From assembly GCA_040398525.1 (NCBI GenBank), contig JBBATY010000007.1, positions 36,506 to 100,505 of the forward strand: DNA of 64,000 bases, in the 5' to 3' direction. The notes under the pieces are model-generated. The model saw nothing but the letters and a program-made list of their open reading frames with translations, did not search any database and was not told the origin of the DNA. Of the stretch, positions 26,685 to 35,075 are shown in pieces; the stretch's first letter is position 1, and each line of letters opens with the position of its first letter. Made by a program: the position numbers and the translations under genes. The stretch is from VFMC01 sp040398525 (GTDB lineage: Bacteria; Actinomycetota; Acidimicrobiia; Acidimicrobiales; Ilumatobacteraceae).

Positions 26685-28147
26685 TCACCCGGGGATGCGT
26701 TGCGCGGCCTGGGACGCCTGGTCGAGCACGGTGCGCAGTGGCACCCCGAGCGCCGTCGCGGCGGCGACCGCGTCGTCGTGCTCGACCTTCACCCGATCGG
26801 CGCTGCGCTTGATGCGCACCGGATGGCCGCCGACGTCGACCACCGACTCGGTGCGCTGCTGCGGCCAGCGATGGAGCACCGAGCCGCGCACGCCCAGGGT
26901 GCCGGTCTCGGCCACCATCACGGCGCGCACCTGCTCGGCGAGCGCCGGGTCGCACAGGACGTGCACGGTGTGCGCCGGGCGGCCCTTCTTCATGACGATC
27001 GGTGTGGCCCAGGCATCGTGGGCACCAGCGGCGAGCAGGCGGCCGATCGTGTGCGCGAGCACCTCGCCGGTGACGTCGTCGACGTTGCACTCGAGGAGCA
27101 TCACCGGTTGGCCGGGGCCGTCGGATGCGTCGATCGTGTCGCCGATGACGACCTGCACCACGTTCGGTCGGCCGGCGATGTCGCGGGTGCCGGCCCCGTA
27201 GCCGACCGAGCCGACAGCCATGGTGGGCATGGGGCCGAAGTCGTCGGCGAGCGCCACCATCAGCGCGACACCGGTCGGCGTGGCCAGCTCGCGGTGGTCG
27301 TCGATGCCGCGCGCTGGCGCGCCGTACATGGCGAGCAGCTCGGTGGCCGCCGGCGCCGGGTTGGGCAGCGTGCCGTGGGCGGCGCGCACCTGGCCGCGCC
27401 CGACGGTGATCGGGCTGCACACGATGCGGTCGATGCCGAGCACCTCGAGGGCTGCGCAGGCGCCCACCACGTCGACGATCGCGTCGAGCGCCCCGACCTC
27501 GTGGAACTCGACGTCGTCGGGGTGCATCCGGTGCATGCGGGCCTCGGCCTCGGCCAGGGCGCGGAACACGCGCTGGGCGCGATCGACCACGCGGGGCGGC
27601 AGGTCGGTGCGATCGAGCAGGTCGCGGATCTCGCGGTAGGGGCGGTGAGCGGTGTGCTCCTGCGTCGGGTGCGCATCATGCCCGTGCCCGTCGTGCCCGT
27701 GCGCGTCGTGGCCGTCGTGCCCGTCGTGGTCGTGGGCGGGGTGGTCGGCGCTGTGCTCGGGCACCGGGTNNNNNNNNNNNNNNNNNNNNNNNNNNNNNNN
27801 NNNNNNNNNNNNNNNNNNNNNNNNNNNNNNNNNNNNNNNNNNNNNNNNNNNNNNNNNNNNNNNNNNNNNTCGTGCCCGTCGTGGTCGTGGGCGGGGTGGT
27901 CGGCGCTGTGCTCGGGCACCGGGTCGCGCGGGCCCTCATGGCCGTGTGCGTCGGTGACCACCACTGCATGGGTGGCGGCGATGCCGCAGCGCTGCACCGC
28001 CTCGAAGGTGACGGCGAAGCCGTCGACCGGCAGGCGCCCGAGCAGCTCCATCACGGCCAACTGATCGGCGCCGGCGTGGACGAGGGCGCCCATCGTCATG
28101 TCGCCCGCCGTTCCGGCGAAGCAGTGGAACCAGGCGGTGCGGGTCAC
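26685..28147 (-). CDS. larC: Nickel-pincer cofactor biosynthesis protein LarC (split by an artificial gap)
   Basis: LarC inserts Ni into the pyridinium-bisthiocarboxylate nucleotide that activates lactate racemase-type enzymes. The N-terminus (WFHCFAGTAGDMTMGALV) and the His-rich nickel-binding segment (repeated HDGHDAHGHDGHGHDAH) are typical. The C-terminal domain has TVGRGQVRAAHG and LLECNVDDVTGE. The sequence is interrupted at 27770-27869 by Ns whose two flanks are the same 55 bp. Removing 155 bp gives one 435-residue frame. GTG 28147 overlaps the larB stop as GTGA. No larE or larA lies in the window. Confidence 0.9.
27715..27924. other. Assembly gap with identical 55-bp flanks (in larC)
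   Basis: The 55 bases at 27715-27769 are repeated exactly at 27870-27924 around 100 Ns. The duplication, plus restoration of the larC frame when one copy and the Ns are removed, shows two overlapping contigs that were scaffolded instead of merged. Confidence 0.9.
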
Positions 28148-28917
28148 CGCGCCCCGCTCGACGCCACGCGAGCCGAGAACATCCGGGCGACGGCCACGGC
28201 CGCACCGAAGCCGTTGTCGATGCCGACGACGGCCACGCCGCTGGCGCAGGTGGCGTGCATCGCCAACAGCGCCGTCACCCCGTCGAGGCCTGCGCCATAC
28301 CCGACGCTGGTGGGCACCGCCACCACCGGGGCGCCGGTGAGACCGCCGACCACACTGGCCAGCGCGCCCTCCATGCCCGCTACCACCACCACGGCCTCGG
28401 CCGAGGTGACCCGGTCGACGTGCGCGAGCAGCCGGTGCAGGCCGGCCACGCCGACGTCGGTGAGCCGGTCGGGGTCGAAGCCGTAGGCGCGCAGCGTGAG
28501 CACTGCCTCGTCGAGCACGGGCACGTCCGAGGTGCCGGCGCTCACGACGAGCACCCGCTCGGGGCGATGCGCGTCGGGCAGCCGCCAGGCGACGGTGCCG
28601 GCCTCGAGCGTGCCGCCGGGGTGGGCGGCCGCCACCGCAGCACGCTGGTCGGCGGTGGTGCGGGTGAGCAGCACCGGGCCGTCGCCGTGGGCGAGCAGCT
28701 CGCCGACGATGCGCACGCACTGCTCGGGCGACTTGCCCGGGCCGTAGATGGCCTCGGGCATGCCCTGGCGCAGGTGACGGTGATGGTCGACGAGGGCATC
28801 ACCCACGTCGACGAACGGCAGCCGCCGCAGCTCGGCCACGGCGGCATCGGGCGAGGTGGCCCCCGACCTGATGTCGTCGATGAGTCGGCGCAGATGTGTC
28901 TCGTCCACGAAACCCAT
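28144..28917 (-). CDS. larB: Nickel-pincer cofactor biosynthesis carboxylase LarB
   Basis: The product has 257 residues. The C-terminal half is the PurE-like carboxylase domain (VVSAGTSDVPVLDEA, then VVVAGMEGALASVVGGL, VPTSVGYGAG and IDNGFGAA), preceded by the LarB-specific N-terminal region containing EAIYGPGKSPEQ. LarB carboxylates and hydrolyses nicotinate adenine dinucleotide to pyridinium-3,5-biscarboxylate mononucleotide. It is coupled to larC by GTGA. The dependent enzyme (a LarA homologue) must be elsewhere in the genome. Confidence 0.92.
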   Translation of the reverse strand: MGFVDETHLRRLIDDIRSGATSPDAAVAELRRLPFVDVGDALVDHHRHLRQGMPEAIYGPGKSPEQCVRIVGELLAHGDGPVLLTRTTADQRAAVAAAHPGGTLEAGTVAWRLPDAHRPERVLVVSAGTSDVPVLDEAVLTLRAYGFDPDRLTDVGVAGLHRLLAHVDRVTSAEAVVVVAGMEGALASVVGGLTGAPVVAVPTSVGYGAGLDGVTALLAMHATCASGVAVVGIDNGFGAAVAVARMFSARVASSGAR

Positions 28918-28942
28918 GCTGCCAGCAAATCGCTTCCGGCCC

Positions 28943-28948
28943 TAGCCT
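28943..28948 (+). promoter_or_regulatory. -10 hexamer, pheA
   Basis: TAGCCT is followed 6 nt later by GTG 28955, a leaderless arrangement divergent from larBC. Confidence 0.5.
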
Positions 28949-28954
28949 GGAGCC

Positions 28955-29890
28955 GTGATCGCCACCGGCTCCCGCATCGGATTCCTCGGCCCGTTCGGCA
29001 CCTTCACCGAACAGGCGCTGCTGTCGCAGCCCGATCTGGCCGCGGCCGAGCTGGTGCCCATGCGCACGATGCCCGATGTGCTCGACGCCGTCGAGCGGGG
29101 CGATGTCGAGTACGGGTTCATCGCCATCGAGAACTCGATCGAGGGGATGGTGAACCTGGCGCAGGACGAGCTGGTGTTCAGCCACTCGCTGCTCATCCAG
29201 CGCGAGGTGGTGCTCGACATCGAGCACTGCCTGGTTGCGCAGGCCGGCACCGCGCTCGACGACGTGAAGGTGGTCCTGTCGATGCCCGTCGCCACCGCGC
29301 AGTGCCACGCGTTCTTGCGCGAGCGGGTCGGGCACGCCGAGGTGCGCGCCACGAACTCCACTGCCGAAGGTGCCCGACTGCTGGCCGAGATGGGCCCGGG
29401 TGCAGCTGCTGTTGCGCCACGTGCGGCGGCTCGCCACTACGGCCTCGACGTGATCGCTGCCGACATCGCCGACCACCCGGGCAACCAGACCCGCTTCGTG
29501 CTGGTGGCGCGCGAGGGCATCCCGGCGCCGACCGGCCACGACCGCACCGGCCTGGTGGTCTACCAGCGCGCCGACGAGCCGGGCAGCCTGATCTCGATCC
29601 TGCAGGAGTTCGCGGCGCGGCGGATCAACCTGTCGAACCTCCAGTCGCGGCCCACCAAGGACGGCGGCCTCGGCGACTACTGCTTCATCATCTACGCCGA
29701 CGGCCACGTGGCCGACGAGCTGCTGGCCGACGCGATGCGGGCCCTGCACTCCAAGCAGGGCCGGGTGAAGTTCCTCGGGTCGTACCCCGCCGCGGGCGAG
29801 GGTGCGCACGACGCACGCGAGCATGCCGACGCGCGCTGGCGCGACGCCGACGACTGGGTGCGCGACCTGCGCAGCCAGATCGGCGACTGA
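28955..29890 (+). CDS. pheA: Prephenate dehydratase
   Basis: This 311-residue monofunctional enzyme converts prephenate to phenylpyruvate in phenylalanine synthesis. The PDT domain begins GFLGPFGTFTEQAL, with IAIENSIEG and the catalytic Thr-Arg-Phe in NQTRFVLV (about residue 178). The C-terminal ACT domain carries GSLISILQEFAARRINLSNL followed by QSRP, a one-residue variant of the phenylalanine-sensing ESRP motif. No chorismate mutase domain is fused. GTG 28955 is fixed by the -10 box. Confidence 0.95.
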   Translation: MIATGSRIGFLGPFGTFTEQALLSQPDLAAAELVPMRTMPDVLDAVERGDVEYGFIAIENSIEGMVNLAQDELVFSHSLLIQREVVLDIEHCLVAQAGTALDDVKVVLSMPVATAQCHAFLRERVGHAEVRATNSTAEGARLLAEMGPGAAAVAPRAAARHYGLDVIAADIADHPGNQTRFVLVAREGIPAPTGHDRTGLVVYQRADEPGSLISILQEFAARRINLSNLQSRPTKDGGLGDYCFIIYADGHVADELLADAMRALHSKQGRVKFLGSYPAAGEGAHDAREHADARWRDADDWVRDLRSQIGD

Positions 29891-29944
29891 CCCACCTGAG
29901 TGCTCGGCCGAGTGAGCGGCCGGGCGAGAGAGGGAGCACGAGCA

Positions 29945-30409
29945 ATGAGCCTCAAAGAGCAACTGCAGCAGGCACTGACCACGGCGATGAAGGCGCGTGA
30001 CGAAGTGGCCCTGTCGGCGTTGCGCCAGGCGCTGTCGGCGCTGGCTGTGGCCGAGACCGCCGGCGACGCCGTCGTGGTGCTCGAGGACGCCGCGGTGCAG
30101 GGCGTGCTGGCCGTCGAGGTGCGCAAGCACCACGAGGCTGCCGACGCGTTCGCCGGCGCCGGCCGCGCCGAGCGTGCCGAGCGCGAGCGGGCCGAGGCCG
30201 CCGTGCTCGAGACCTACCTTCCCGCAGCACTGGGCGAGGACGAGCTACGCCAACTGGTCGATGTCGAAATCGCGGCCGCGGCCGCCGAGGGTGCCACGGG
30301 CATGAAGGCGATGGGTCGTGTCGTGAGCGCGGTGCGGGCCAAGGCCGGCAGCACGGCCGACGGTGCCGCCATCGCCGCACTGGTGAAAGCAGCGCTCAGC
30401 GCCGGCTGA
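29945..30409 (+). CDS. GatB/YqeY domain-containing protein
   Basis: This 154-residue, Ala-rich helical protein has SLKEQLQQALTTAMKARDEV and LRQALSAL at the N-terminus and the C-terminal MKAMGRVVSAVRAKAGSTADG motif diagnostic of the YqeY family, which is related to the tRNA-binding tail of GatB. Its biochemical role is not established. ATG 29945 follows a purine-rich GAGAGAGGGAG stretch. It lies 54 bp after pheA and probably shares its transcript. Confidence 0.88.
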   Translation: MSLKEQLQQALTTAMKARDEVALSALRQALSALAVAETAGDAVVVLEDAAVQGVLAVEVRKHHEAADAFAGAGRAERAERERAEAAVLETYLPAALGEDELRQLVDVEIAAAAAEGATGMKAMGRVVSAVRAKAGSTADGAAIAALVKAALSAG

Positions 30410-30417
30410 GCAGTGCG

Positions 30418-31608
30418 TCAGCGCGTCGTCGCGCCCAGGTGGGCGCAGATCGCCAGCAGTCCGGAATCGGTGAGGTCGACGGTGTCGAGCACCAGCCGGT
30501 CGGGCCACACCGAGAACTTCACCACCACGGTCTCGCTGGGGTGGTGCACGAGCAGGTGCTGGCCATTGATGCCCCGGCCGGCGTAGATGCCGGCAGCAGG
30601 GTCGAGTACCCACCACTTGTCGTGGTAGTGGGCGCGGGGGAACGCCTCGGCGATCGGCCCGGTGGCGTACGCCGTGAAGGCCTCGACCAGCTCGGCGTCG
30701 GGCTGGCGCACACGGTCGATCCACCACTCGGGGACGACCTGCTCGTCGTCGACCCTGCCCCGGTCGAGGCGCAGCTGGCCGAAGCGGGCGAGGTCGCGCG
30801 CGGTGGTGCAGATCCCGCCCTCGACCAGCGCCATGCCACCGGCGTCGACGATCACGTCGGCGTCGTGCTCGGCCCCGATGCGCCCCCACACCTCGCGCCC
30901 GAACACCTCGTGGAAGCGTTCGCCGGTGACCTCCTCGACGATCCAACCGAGCACATCGGTGAGGATCGAGCGGTACTGGAACACCCCGCCGTGGGGGCGG
31001 ATGTTGTCGAGGATGCGGATGACCGCCTTGGTGTCGGCCGGCAGATCGTCGCGGGTGCGTGGCACGTAGCCGGAGATCTCCTCGATCAGCCGGCCGTAGC
31101 TGTCGGGGTCGTCGTAGTCGTCCTCGTCGAAGCTCGTGCCGGCGCGCATGTCGAGCAGGTGCTGCACGGTGCAGCCGTCCCACGATGTGCCGCGCAGCTC
31201 GGCGATGTGCTCGGGCACGGTGGCGTCGAGGCGGATCAGGCCACGGTCGACCAGGATGCCGACGAGGGTCGAGCACAGCGACTTCGACACCGACATGAGC
31301 AGGTGCGTGTCGTGCGCGCCCATGCCTGCCGCGTAGTGCTCGTAGGCCAGCCGGCCGCGGTGCAGCACCACCAGCGCATCGGTGTGCGTGGCGGCGAGCA
31401 TCTCGTCGATCGTCCAGCTGCGGCCGAGGTGGTCGAAGCGGAGGTCGCCCAGGTCGTGCCGGTCGGTGTCGAAGGGCCGCACCGGGCGGGACCCGCGCCA
31501 GATGCGCGCGGTGCGGGTGAGCTCGCGCACGTGGCGGAAGGCCCACCGGTTCTGCGGGGGGTCGATCCAGTTGAGCGTGCCGACGTCGTCCGGCCGGGGC
31601 AGGTGCAC
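30418..31608 (-). CDS. Serine hydrolase, 6-aminohexanoate-oligomer hydrolase (NylB)-like
   Basis: The product has 396 residues of the class C beta-lactamase fold. The nucleophile motif is MSVSKS (SxxK), the Tyr motif is FQYRSILTDVLGW (Y-x-S, as in NylB rather than YxN), and the third motif is GRGINGQHLLVHHP. This set is characteristic of the NylB/esterase branch acting on amides or esters. It appears cytosolic, with no signal peptide. GTG 31608 is 6 nt downstream of TACGGT, which excludes longer upstream frames. It is divergent from the P450 gene. Confidence 0.85.
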   Translation of the reverse strand: MHLPRPDDVGTLNWIDPPQNRWAFRHVRELTRTARIWRGSRPVRPFDTDRHDLGDLRFDHLGRSWTIDEMLAATHTDALVVLHRGRLAYEHYAAGMGAHDTHLLMSVSKSLCSTLVGILVDRGLIRLDATVPEHIAELRGTSWDGCTVQHLLDMRAGTSFDEDDYDDPDSYGRLIEEISGYVPRTRDDLPADTKAVIRILDNIRPHGGVFQYRSILTDVLGWIVEEVTGERFHEVFGREVWGRIGAEHDADVIVDAGGMALVEGGICTTARDLARFGQLRLDRGRVDDEQVVPEWWIDRVRQPDAELVEAFTAYATGPIAEAFPRAHYHDKWWVLDPAAGIYAGRGINGQHLLVHHPSETVVVKFSVWPDRLVLDTVDLTDSGLLAICAHLGATTR

Positions 31609-31614
31609 GGCGCG

Positions 31615-31620
31615 ACCGTA
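31615..31620 (-). promoter_or_regulatory. -10 hexamer, NylB-like gene
   Basis: TACGGT on the minus strand is 6 nt upstream of GTG 31608. It decides the start codon. Confidence 0.5.
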
Positions 31621-31686
31621 TCCGGCGAGGCGAGGCGCACCGGTCGGTGCGCCGGGCGCACCGGTCGTCGGGCGCCCGACGACAGC

Positions 31687-31692
31687 TACCCT
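31687..31692 (+). promoter_or_regulatory. -10 hexamer, P450 gene
   Basis: TACCCT is followed 6 nt later by ATC 31699, in frame with the P450. There is no ATG, GTG or TTG at the expected leaderless position. Confidence 0.5.
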
Positions 31693-31698
31693 GCGCCC

Positions 31699-32967
31699 AT
31701 CGACGCCGTTCGCTCCGACCCACCTCCGGCCGCCGCCGGGCCGCACCACCCCGGCCGGCAGCTGCCGCTCGACCTGCACTCGCGCGAGTTCCTCGAGGAC
31801 CCTGCGCCCACCCTCGACTGGTTGCGCACCAACGACCCGGTGCACCACAGCCCGTACGGCTACGTGCTGCTCACCCGCTACGACGATGTGGCCGCAGCAC
31901 TTCGCGACCCGCGGCTGTCGAGCCACTGGGGTCGCAAGCACGCCGGGCGCCCACCGGCCGACGACCCGTTCCTGCGCGCCCAGCAGGTGGTCTTCCACTC
32001 GTTCAACATGCAGGACCCGCCCACCCACACACGCATCCGCGCGCTGGTGCAGCAGGCGTTCAGCCGTGCCGCCGTCGACGACCAGCGCGACCGGGTAGTC
32101 GGCCTGGTCGACGACCTGCTCGACGTCGGCGCCGCCCGTCCCGACCGCTCGCTCGACCTGGTCGCCGAGCTGGCCTTCCCGCTCACGATCACCGTCGCGT
32201 CGGAGATGATCGGCATCCCCGCCGATGCGCGAGCCGAGTTCCGGGCGTCGTTCGAGAGCACCGAGCGGCTGGGCGACCCGACGGCCAGTGCCGAGCAGCG
32301 CCGCGCCGGGCAGGACGCGCTGGTGTGGCAGCTCGGGTTCATTGCCGACGTCGTCGCTGCGCGCCGCCGCGACCCGCGGGCCGATCTGGTGAGTGCCCTG
32401 GTGCAGGCCGAGCAGGCGGGCGAGACCCTCACCGAGGACGAGATCCTGGCTGCGCTGCTCACGCTCTACACGGCAGCCGGTACCACCACCGAGCGGATGA
32501 TCTCGAGCGGGATGTTGTTGCTGTTGCAACATCCCGAGCAATGGGCTCGGGTAGGCGCCGACCCGGCGGCAGCGTTGCCTGGTGCGGTGAGCGAGATCCT
32601 GCGCTTCCACCACCCCAACCAGCAGACCACCACCAACCGCTTGGCGGTCGACGACCTCGAGATCCGTGGCGTGCCCATCGCCGCGGGCACGACGGTCCGG
32701 CTGGCGCTGGGGGCGGCCAACCGCGACCCGTCACGCTGGGACGACCCCGGCCGGTTCGACATCGGGCGTCCCGAGCTGGTGTCGCTCGCGTTCGGTCAGG
32801 GCATCCACTACTGCATCGGCGCGCCGCTCGCGCGCATGCAGGCGATGGTCGCGATCGGTCGCCTCGCCGAGCGCTTCCCCGACCTGCGGCTCGCTCCGGG
32901 AGAGGTGCGTCACGACCCGCGGCGGATGGACCGCTACGAGCGGGTGCTGGTGCAGTTGGTGGCCTGA
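31699..32967 (+). CDS. Cytochrome P450, possible ATC start
   Basis: This is a 422-residue soluble bacterial P450. It has the I-helix oxygen-activation motif AAGTTTERM, ExxR in VSEILRFHHP, and the haem-thiolate loop FGQGIHYCIGAPLARM (Cys near residue 374). The substrate is unknown, and no ferredoxin or reductase is adjacent. The only canonical upstream start in frame (GTG 31603) would lie within the divergent gene's promoter and add more than 30 unfamily-like residues. ATC 31699 sits exactly where leaderless genes here start, so I choose it. A base error is possible. Confidence 0.88.
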   Translation: MDAVRSDPPPAAAGPHHPGRQLPLDLHSREFLEDPAPTLDWLRTNDPVHHSPYGYVLLTRYDDVAAALRDPRLSSHWGRKHAGRPPADDPFLRAQQVVFHSFNMQDPPTHTRIRALVQQAFSRAAVDDQRDRVVGLVDDLLDVGAARPDRSLDLVAELAFPLTITVASEMIGIPADARAEFRASFESTERLGDPTASAEQRRAGQDALVWQLGFIADVVAARRRDPRADLVSALVQAEQAGETLTEDEILAALLTLYTAAGTTTERMISSGMLLLLQHPEQWARVGADPAAALPGAVSEILRFHHPNQQTTTNRLAVDDLEIRGVPIAAGTTVRLALGAANRDPSRWDDPGRFDIGRPELVSLAFGQGIHYCIGAPLARMQAMVAIGRLAERFPDLRLAPGEVRHDPRRMDRYERVLVQLVA

Positions 32968-33011
32968 ACCGTTCGTCGGCGCGGCCCCGCCACGCCGGTA
33001 GCGTGTCGGGC

Positions 33012-33098
33012 GGAACGGTGGCAGAGCGGACAAATGCAGCCGCCTTGAAAGCGGCCGGCTCACAAGGCCCGGGGGTTCGAATCCCTCCCGTTCCGCCA
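33012..33098 (+). tRNA. tRNA-Ser (anticodon UGA), CCA encoded
   Basis: The acceptor arms GGAACGG (33012-33018) and CCGTTCC (33088-33094) pair, discriminator G 33095 is followed by encoded CCA, the anticodon loop CTTGAAA carries TGA, and there is a long serine-type variable arm and a GGTTCGAATCC T-loop. Its 3' end resembles a sequence at 34533-34547 (see findings). Confidence 0.93.
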
Positions 33099-33220
33099 GG
33101 TGCTGCGCAGGCAAGGATCCAGCGGGTCTCTGCAGTAGTCGGCTTGGGTCGTCTGCACATACCAGGCTAGCCAGTCTGCAAAGCTCGGCTTAGGAGTCCT
33201 GCGCAAGGCGGCCGAACGGG

Positions 33221-33226
33221 TAGTCT
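33221..33226 (+). promoter_or_regulatory. -10 hexamer, AAA ATPase gene
   Basis: TAGTCT lies 8 nt before GTG 33235. Confidence 0.4.
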
Positions 33227-33234
33227 CGGACGTC

Positions 33235-34512
33235 GTGGACACGACAGCCGTCGTCGGACAGCCATATCGGCCTCGCCTACTCGACGGTCCGCTCGACCAT
33301 GCGCTGACCAGTGCCGGAGCCGTCGTGATCGAGGGCGCTCGAGCGACCGGCAAGACGATGACCGCCCTCCATGCTGCGGCGTCGTACGTGTTCCTGGACG
33401 ACCCCGAGACCCAGTTGATCATGGAGGTCGCGCCCCGAACGGTCCTGGAAGGCGACGCGCCACGACTGCTCGACGAATGGCAGCTCTCCCCCGAACTGTG
33501 GAACCTCGTTCGCCGCGCAGTCGATGCATCGTCCCAACAGGGACGTTTCATCCTCACTGGATCGGCGGTGCCAGCCGACGACGTGACCAGGCACACCGGC
33601 GCAGGTCGGTTCGTGCGACTGCGCCAGCGCACCATGTCGTGGTGGGAGAAGCTTCCGCAGCGCTCGAACCAGGTCAGCCTCCGGGCGCTGTTCGACGGCG
33701 CGCGGCCCAGGCCGGACCTCGAGGCCGGCCCCGACCTCGCCGACGTCATCGACGGTGTCCTCACACCAGGGTTCCCAGCGCTCGTCAACCTCGACGCGGA
33801 CCACTCCGCACCGCGACTGCGGTCCTACGTCGACGACGTCGGCCGCGCCGACATCCAACGGCTCGCCGATGTCCGCCACAGCCCGGACGTGATCCGCCGG
33901 CTCATCGCGGCGATTGCTCGCTCGGTCGCATCGGAGGTGGCGTTCACCACGCTCACCGCCGACGTCCGCTCCGTTGCGCCCTCGATCAACGCCGAGACGG
34001 TGAGCACCTACGTCGGGCTGCTCGAGCGGATGTTCATCGTCGAAGCCCAGCAACCGTGGACCCCGGCACTTCGCTCGCGAGCACGGCTCCGCACCGGTGC
34101 CAAGCTCCACCTCGTCGACCCAGCCCTTGCGGCCGCAGTGCTCGGCGCCGATGCTCGCCGGTTGCGTCGCGACCTGACCACACTGGGGCTGTTGTTCGAA
34201 AGCGCCGTGGTGCATGATCTCGCGGTCCTCGCCTCCGCCCTCGATGGCGAGGTCCGCCACTATCGAGACTCGAACGGCAAGGAGATCGACGCGATTGTCA
34301 CGCTTCCCGACGGCCGCTGGGGTGCAGTCGAGGTGAAGCTCGGTGGCCCACAGATGACCGCCGGAGCGGCACGTCTTCGGGAGGCGGTCGACCAGATCGA
34401 CACGGCGGCTGTCGGTGAGCCGATGTTCCGTCTCGTCGTGACCGGCACCGGCCCCATCGTCACCCTCGACGACGGAACGGTCACCTGTCCTCTGCGGGCA
34501 CTCGCGCCCTGA
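33235..34512 (+). CDS. AAA ATPase with DUF4143 domain, tRNA-adjacent
   Basis: The product has 425 residues. Walker A is GARATGKT (about residues 34-41), a Walker B-like segment is RLLDEWQ, and sensor-like ILTGSA follows; this is the AAA_14 module. The C-terminal part is DUF4143, ending in a nuclease-fold-like core (HYRDSNGKEIDAIV, WGAVEVKLGG) that resembles the D-E-x-K motif of restriction-like nucleases. Such proteins are widespread, often horizontally acquired, with poorly defined roles. Codon choice is visibly less GC-extreme than its neighbours. It lies alone between tRNA-Ser and an imperfect copy of its 3' end. Confidence 0.8.
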   Translation: MDTTAVVGQPYRPRLLDGPLDHALTSAGAVVIEGARATGKTMTALHAAASYVFLDDPETQLIMEVAPRTVLEGDAPRLLDEWQLSPELWNLVRRAVDASSQQGRFILTGSAVPADDVTRHTGAGRFVRLRQRTMSWWEKLPQRSNQVSLRALFDGARPRPDLEAGPDLADVIDGVLTPGFPALVNLDADHSAPRLRSYVDDVGRADIQRLADVRHSPDVIRRLIAAIARSVASEVAFTTLTADVRSVAPSINAETVSTYVGLLERMFIVEAQQPWTPALRSRARLRTGAKLHLVDPALAAAVLGADARRLRRDLTTLGLLFESAVVHDLAVLASALDGEVRHYRDSNGKEIDAIVTLPDGRWGAVEVKLGGPQMTAGAARLREAVDQIDTAAVGEPMFRLVVTGTGPIVTLDDGTVTCPLRALAP

Positions 34513-34532
34513 ATGCCGCAGCCGGATGAGTG

Positions 34533-34547
34533 TTCCTCTCGTTCCGC
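34533..34547 (+). repeat. Imperfect copy of the tRNA-Ser 3' end (possible attR)
   Basis: TTCCTCTCGTTCCGC matches 13 of 15 positions of the tRNA-Ser 3' segment at 33082-33096. Together the two copies bracket the single AAA/DUF4143 gene. The resemblance is short and may be chance. Confidence 0.35.
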
Positions 34548-34574
34548 TGATGGTCGCGAGGGTGCTCTGGGCGC

Positions 34575-34976
34575 TTACTCGCGCTCGAGCGACACCGCCA
34601 TGCCGGGCAATGACACCCACGGCTGGCGGTCGACGCACCACGCCTCGACCGTGGGCTGCACCACGGTGCGGTCGTCGAGCGTGCCCGCCTTCACGGCGAT
34701 GATCCCGGGCGACTTGGCGAGCTCGGAGACGATCGGCGACCCGCACGACCCGCAGAAGCGACGGCGCACGTAGACGTCGTCGCCGTGCTCGCCGCGGTCC
34801 TCGTAGGTGGTGAGCTCACCGGTCACAGCGAGCTGCGACTCGTGGGCGATCAGGTTCACCGAGAACGCGCCGCCGCTCTGGCGCTGGCAGTGCTCGCAGT
34901 GGCACACCGCGGTGGCGATCGGATCGCCCGAGAACTGGTAGGTCACTGCACCGCAGAGGCATCGTCCCGTTTGCAC
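34575..34976 (-). CDS. GFA/CENP-V family zinc protein
   Basis: This 133-residue Mss4-like fold has zinc ligands in RCLCGAV, CHCEHCQRQSGG and RFCGSCGSPI. The family is named for glutathione-dependent formaldehyde-activating enzyme, but most members have no proven activity. GTG 34976 lies 6 nt after TACGGT. Confidence 0.88.
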   Translation of the reverse strand: MQTGRCLCGAVTYQFSGDPIATAVCHCEHCQRQSGGAFSVNLIAHESQLAVTGELTTYEDRGEHGDDVYVRRRFCGSCGSPIVSELAKSPGIIAVKAGTLDDRTVVQPTVEAWCVDRQPWVSLPGMAVSLERE

Positions 34977-34982
34977 GTCGGC

Positions 34983-34988
34983 ACCGTA
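34983..34988 (-). promoter_or_regulatory. -10 hexamer, GFA gene
   Basis: TACGGT on the minus strand, 6 nt before GTG 34976. Confidence 0.5.
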
Positions 34989-35062
34989 CCCCCCTGCTCA
35001 GCAGGTCGTCGACACGTGTCGGGTGGCGCCCGGCGGATGGTCGAGCGTCGGGGGCCGTCACC

Positions 35063-35068
35063 TACCAT
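35063..35068 (+). promoter_or_regulatory. -10 hexamer, alpha/beta hydrolase
   Basis: TACCAT, 7 nt before ATG 35076. Confidence 0.5.
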
Positions 35069-35075
35069 CGCCGCG

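Noticed and set aside
33099..33234. Remnant integrase on the minus strand next to tRNA-Ser
   Set aside because: The translation (SFADWLAWYVQTTQADYC) has no integrase motif, and the GRDSNPRAL part is just read from the tRNA itself.
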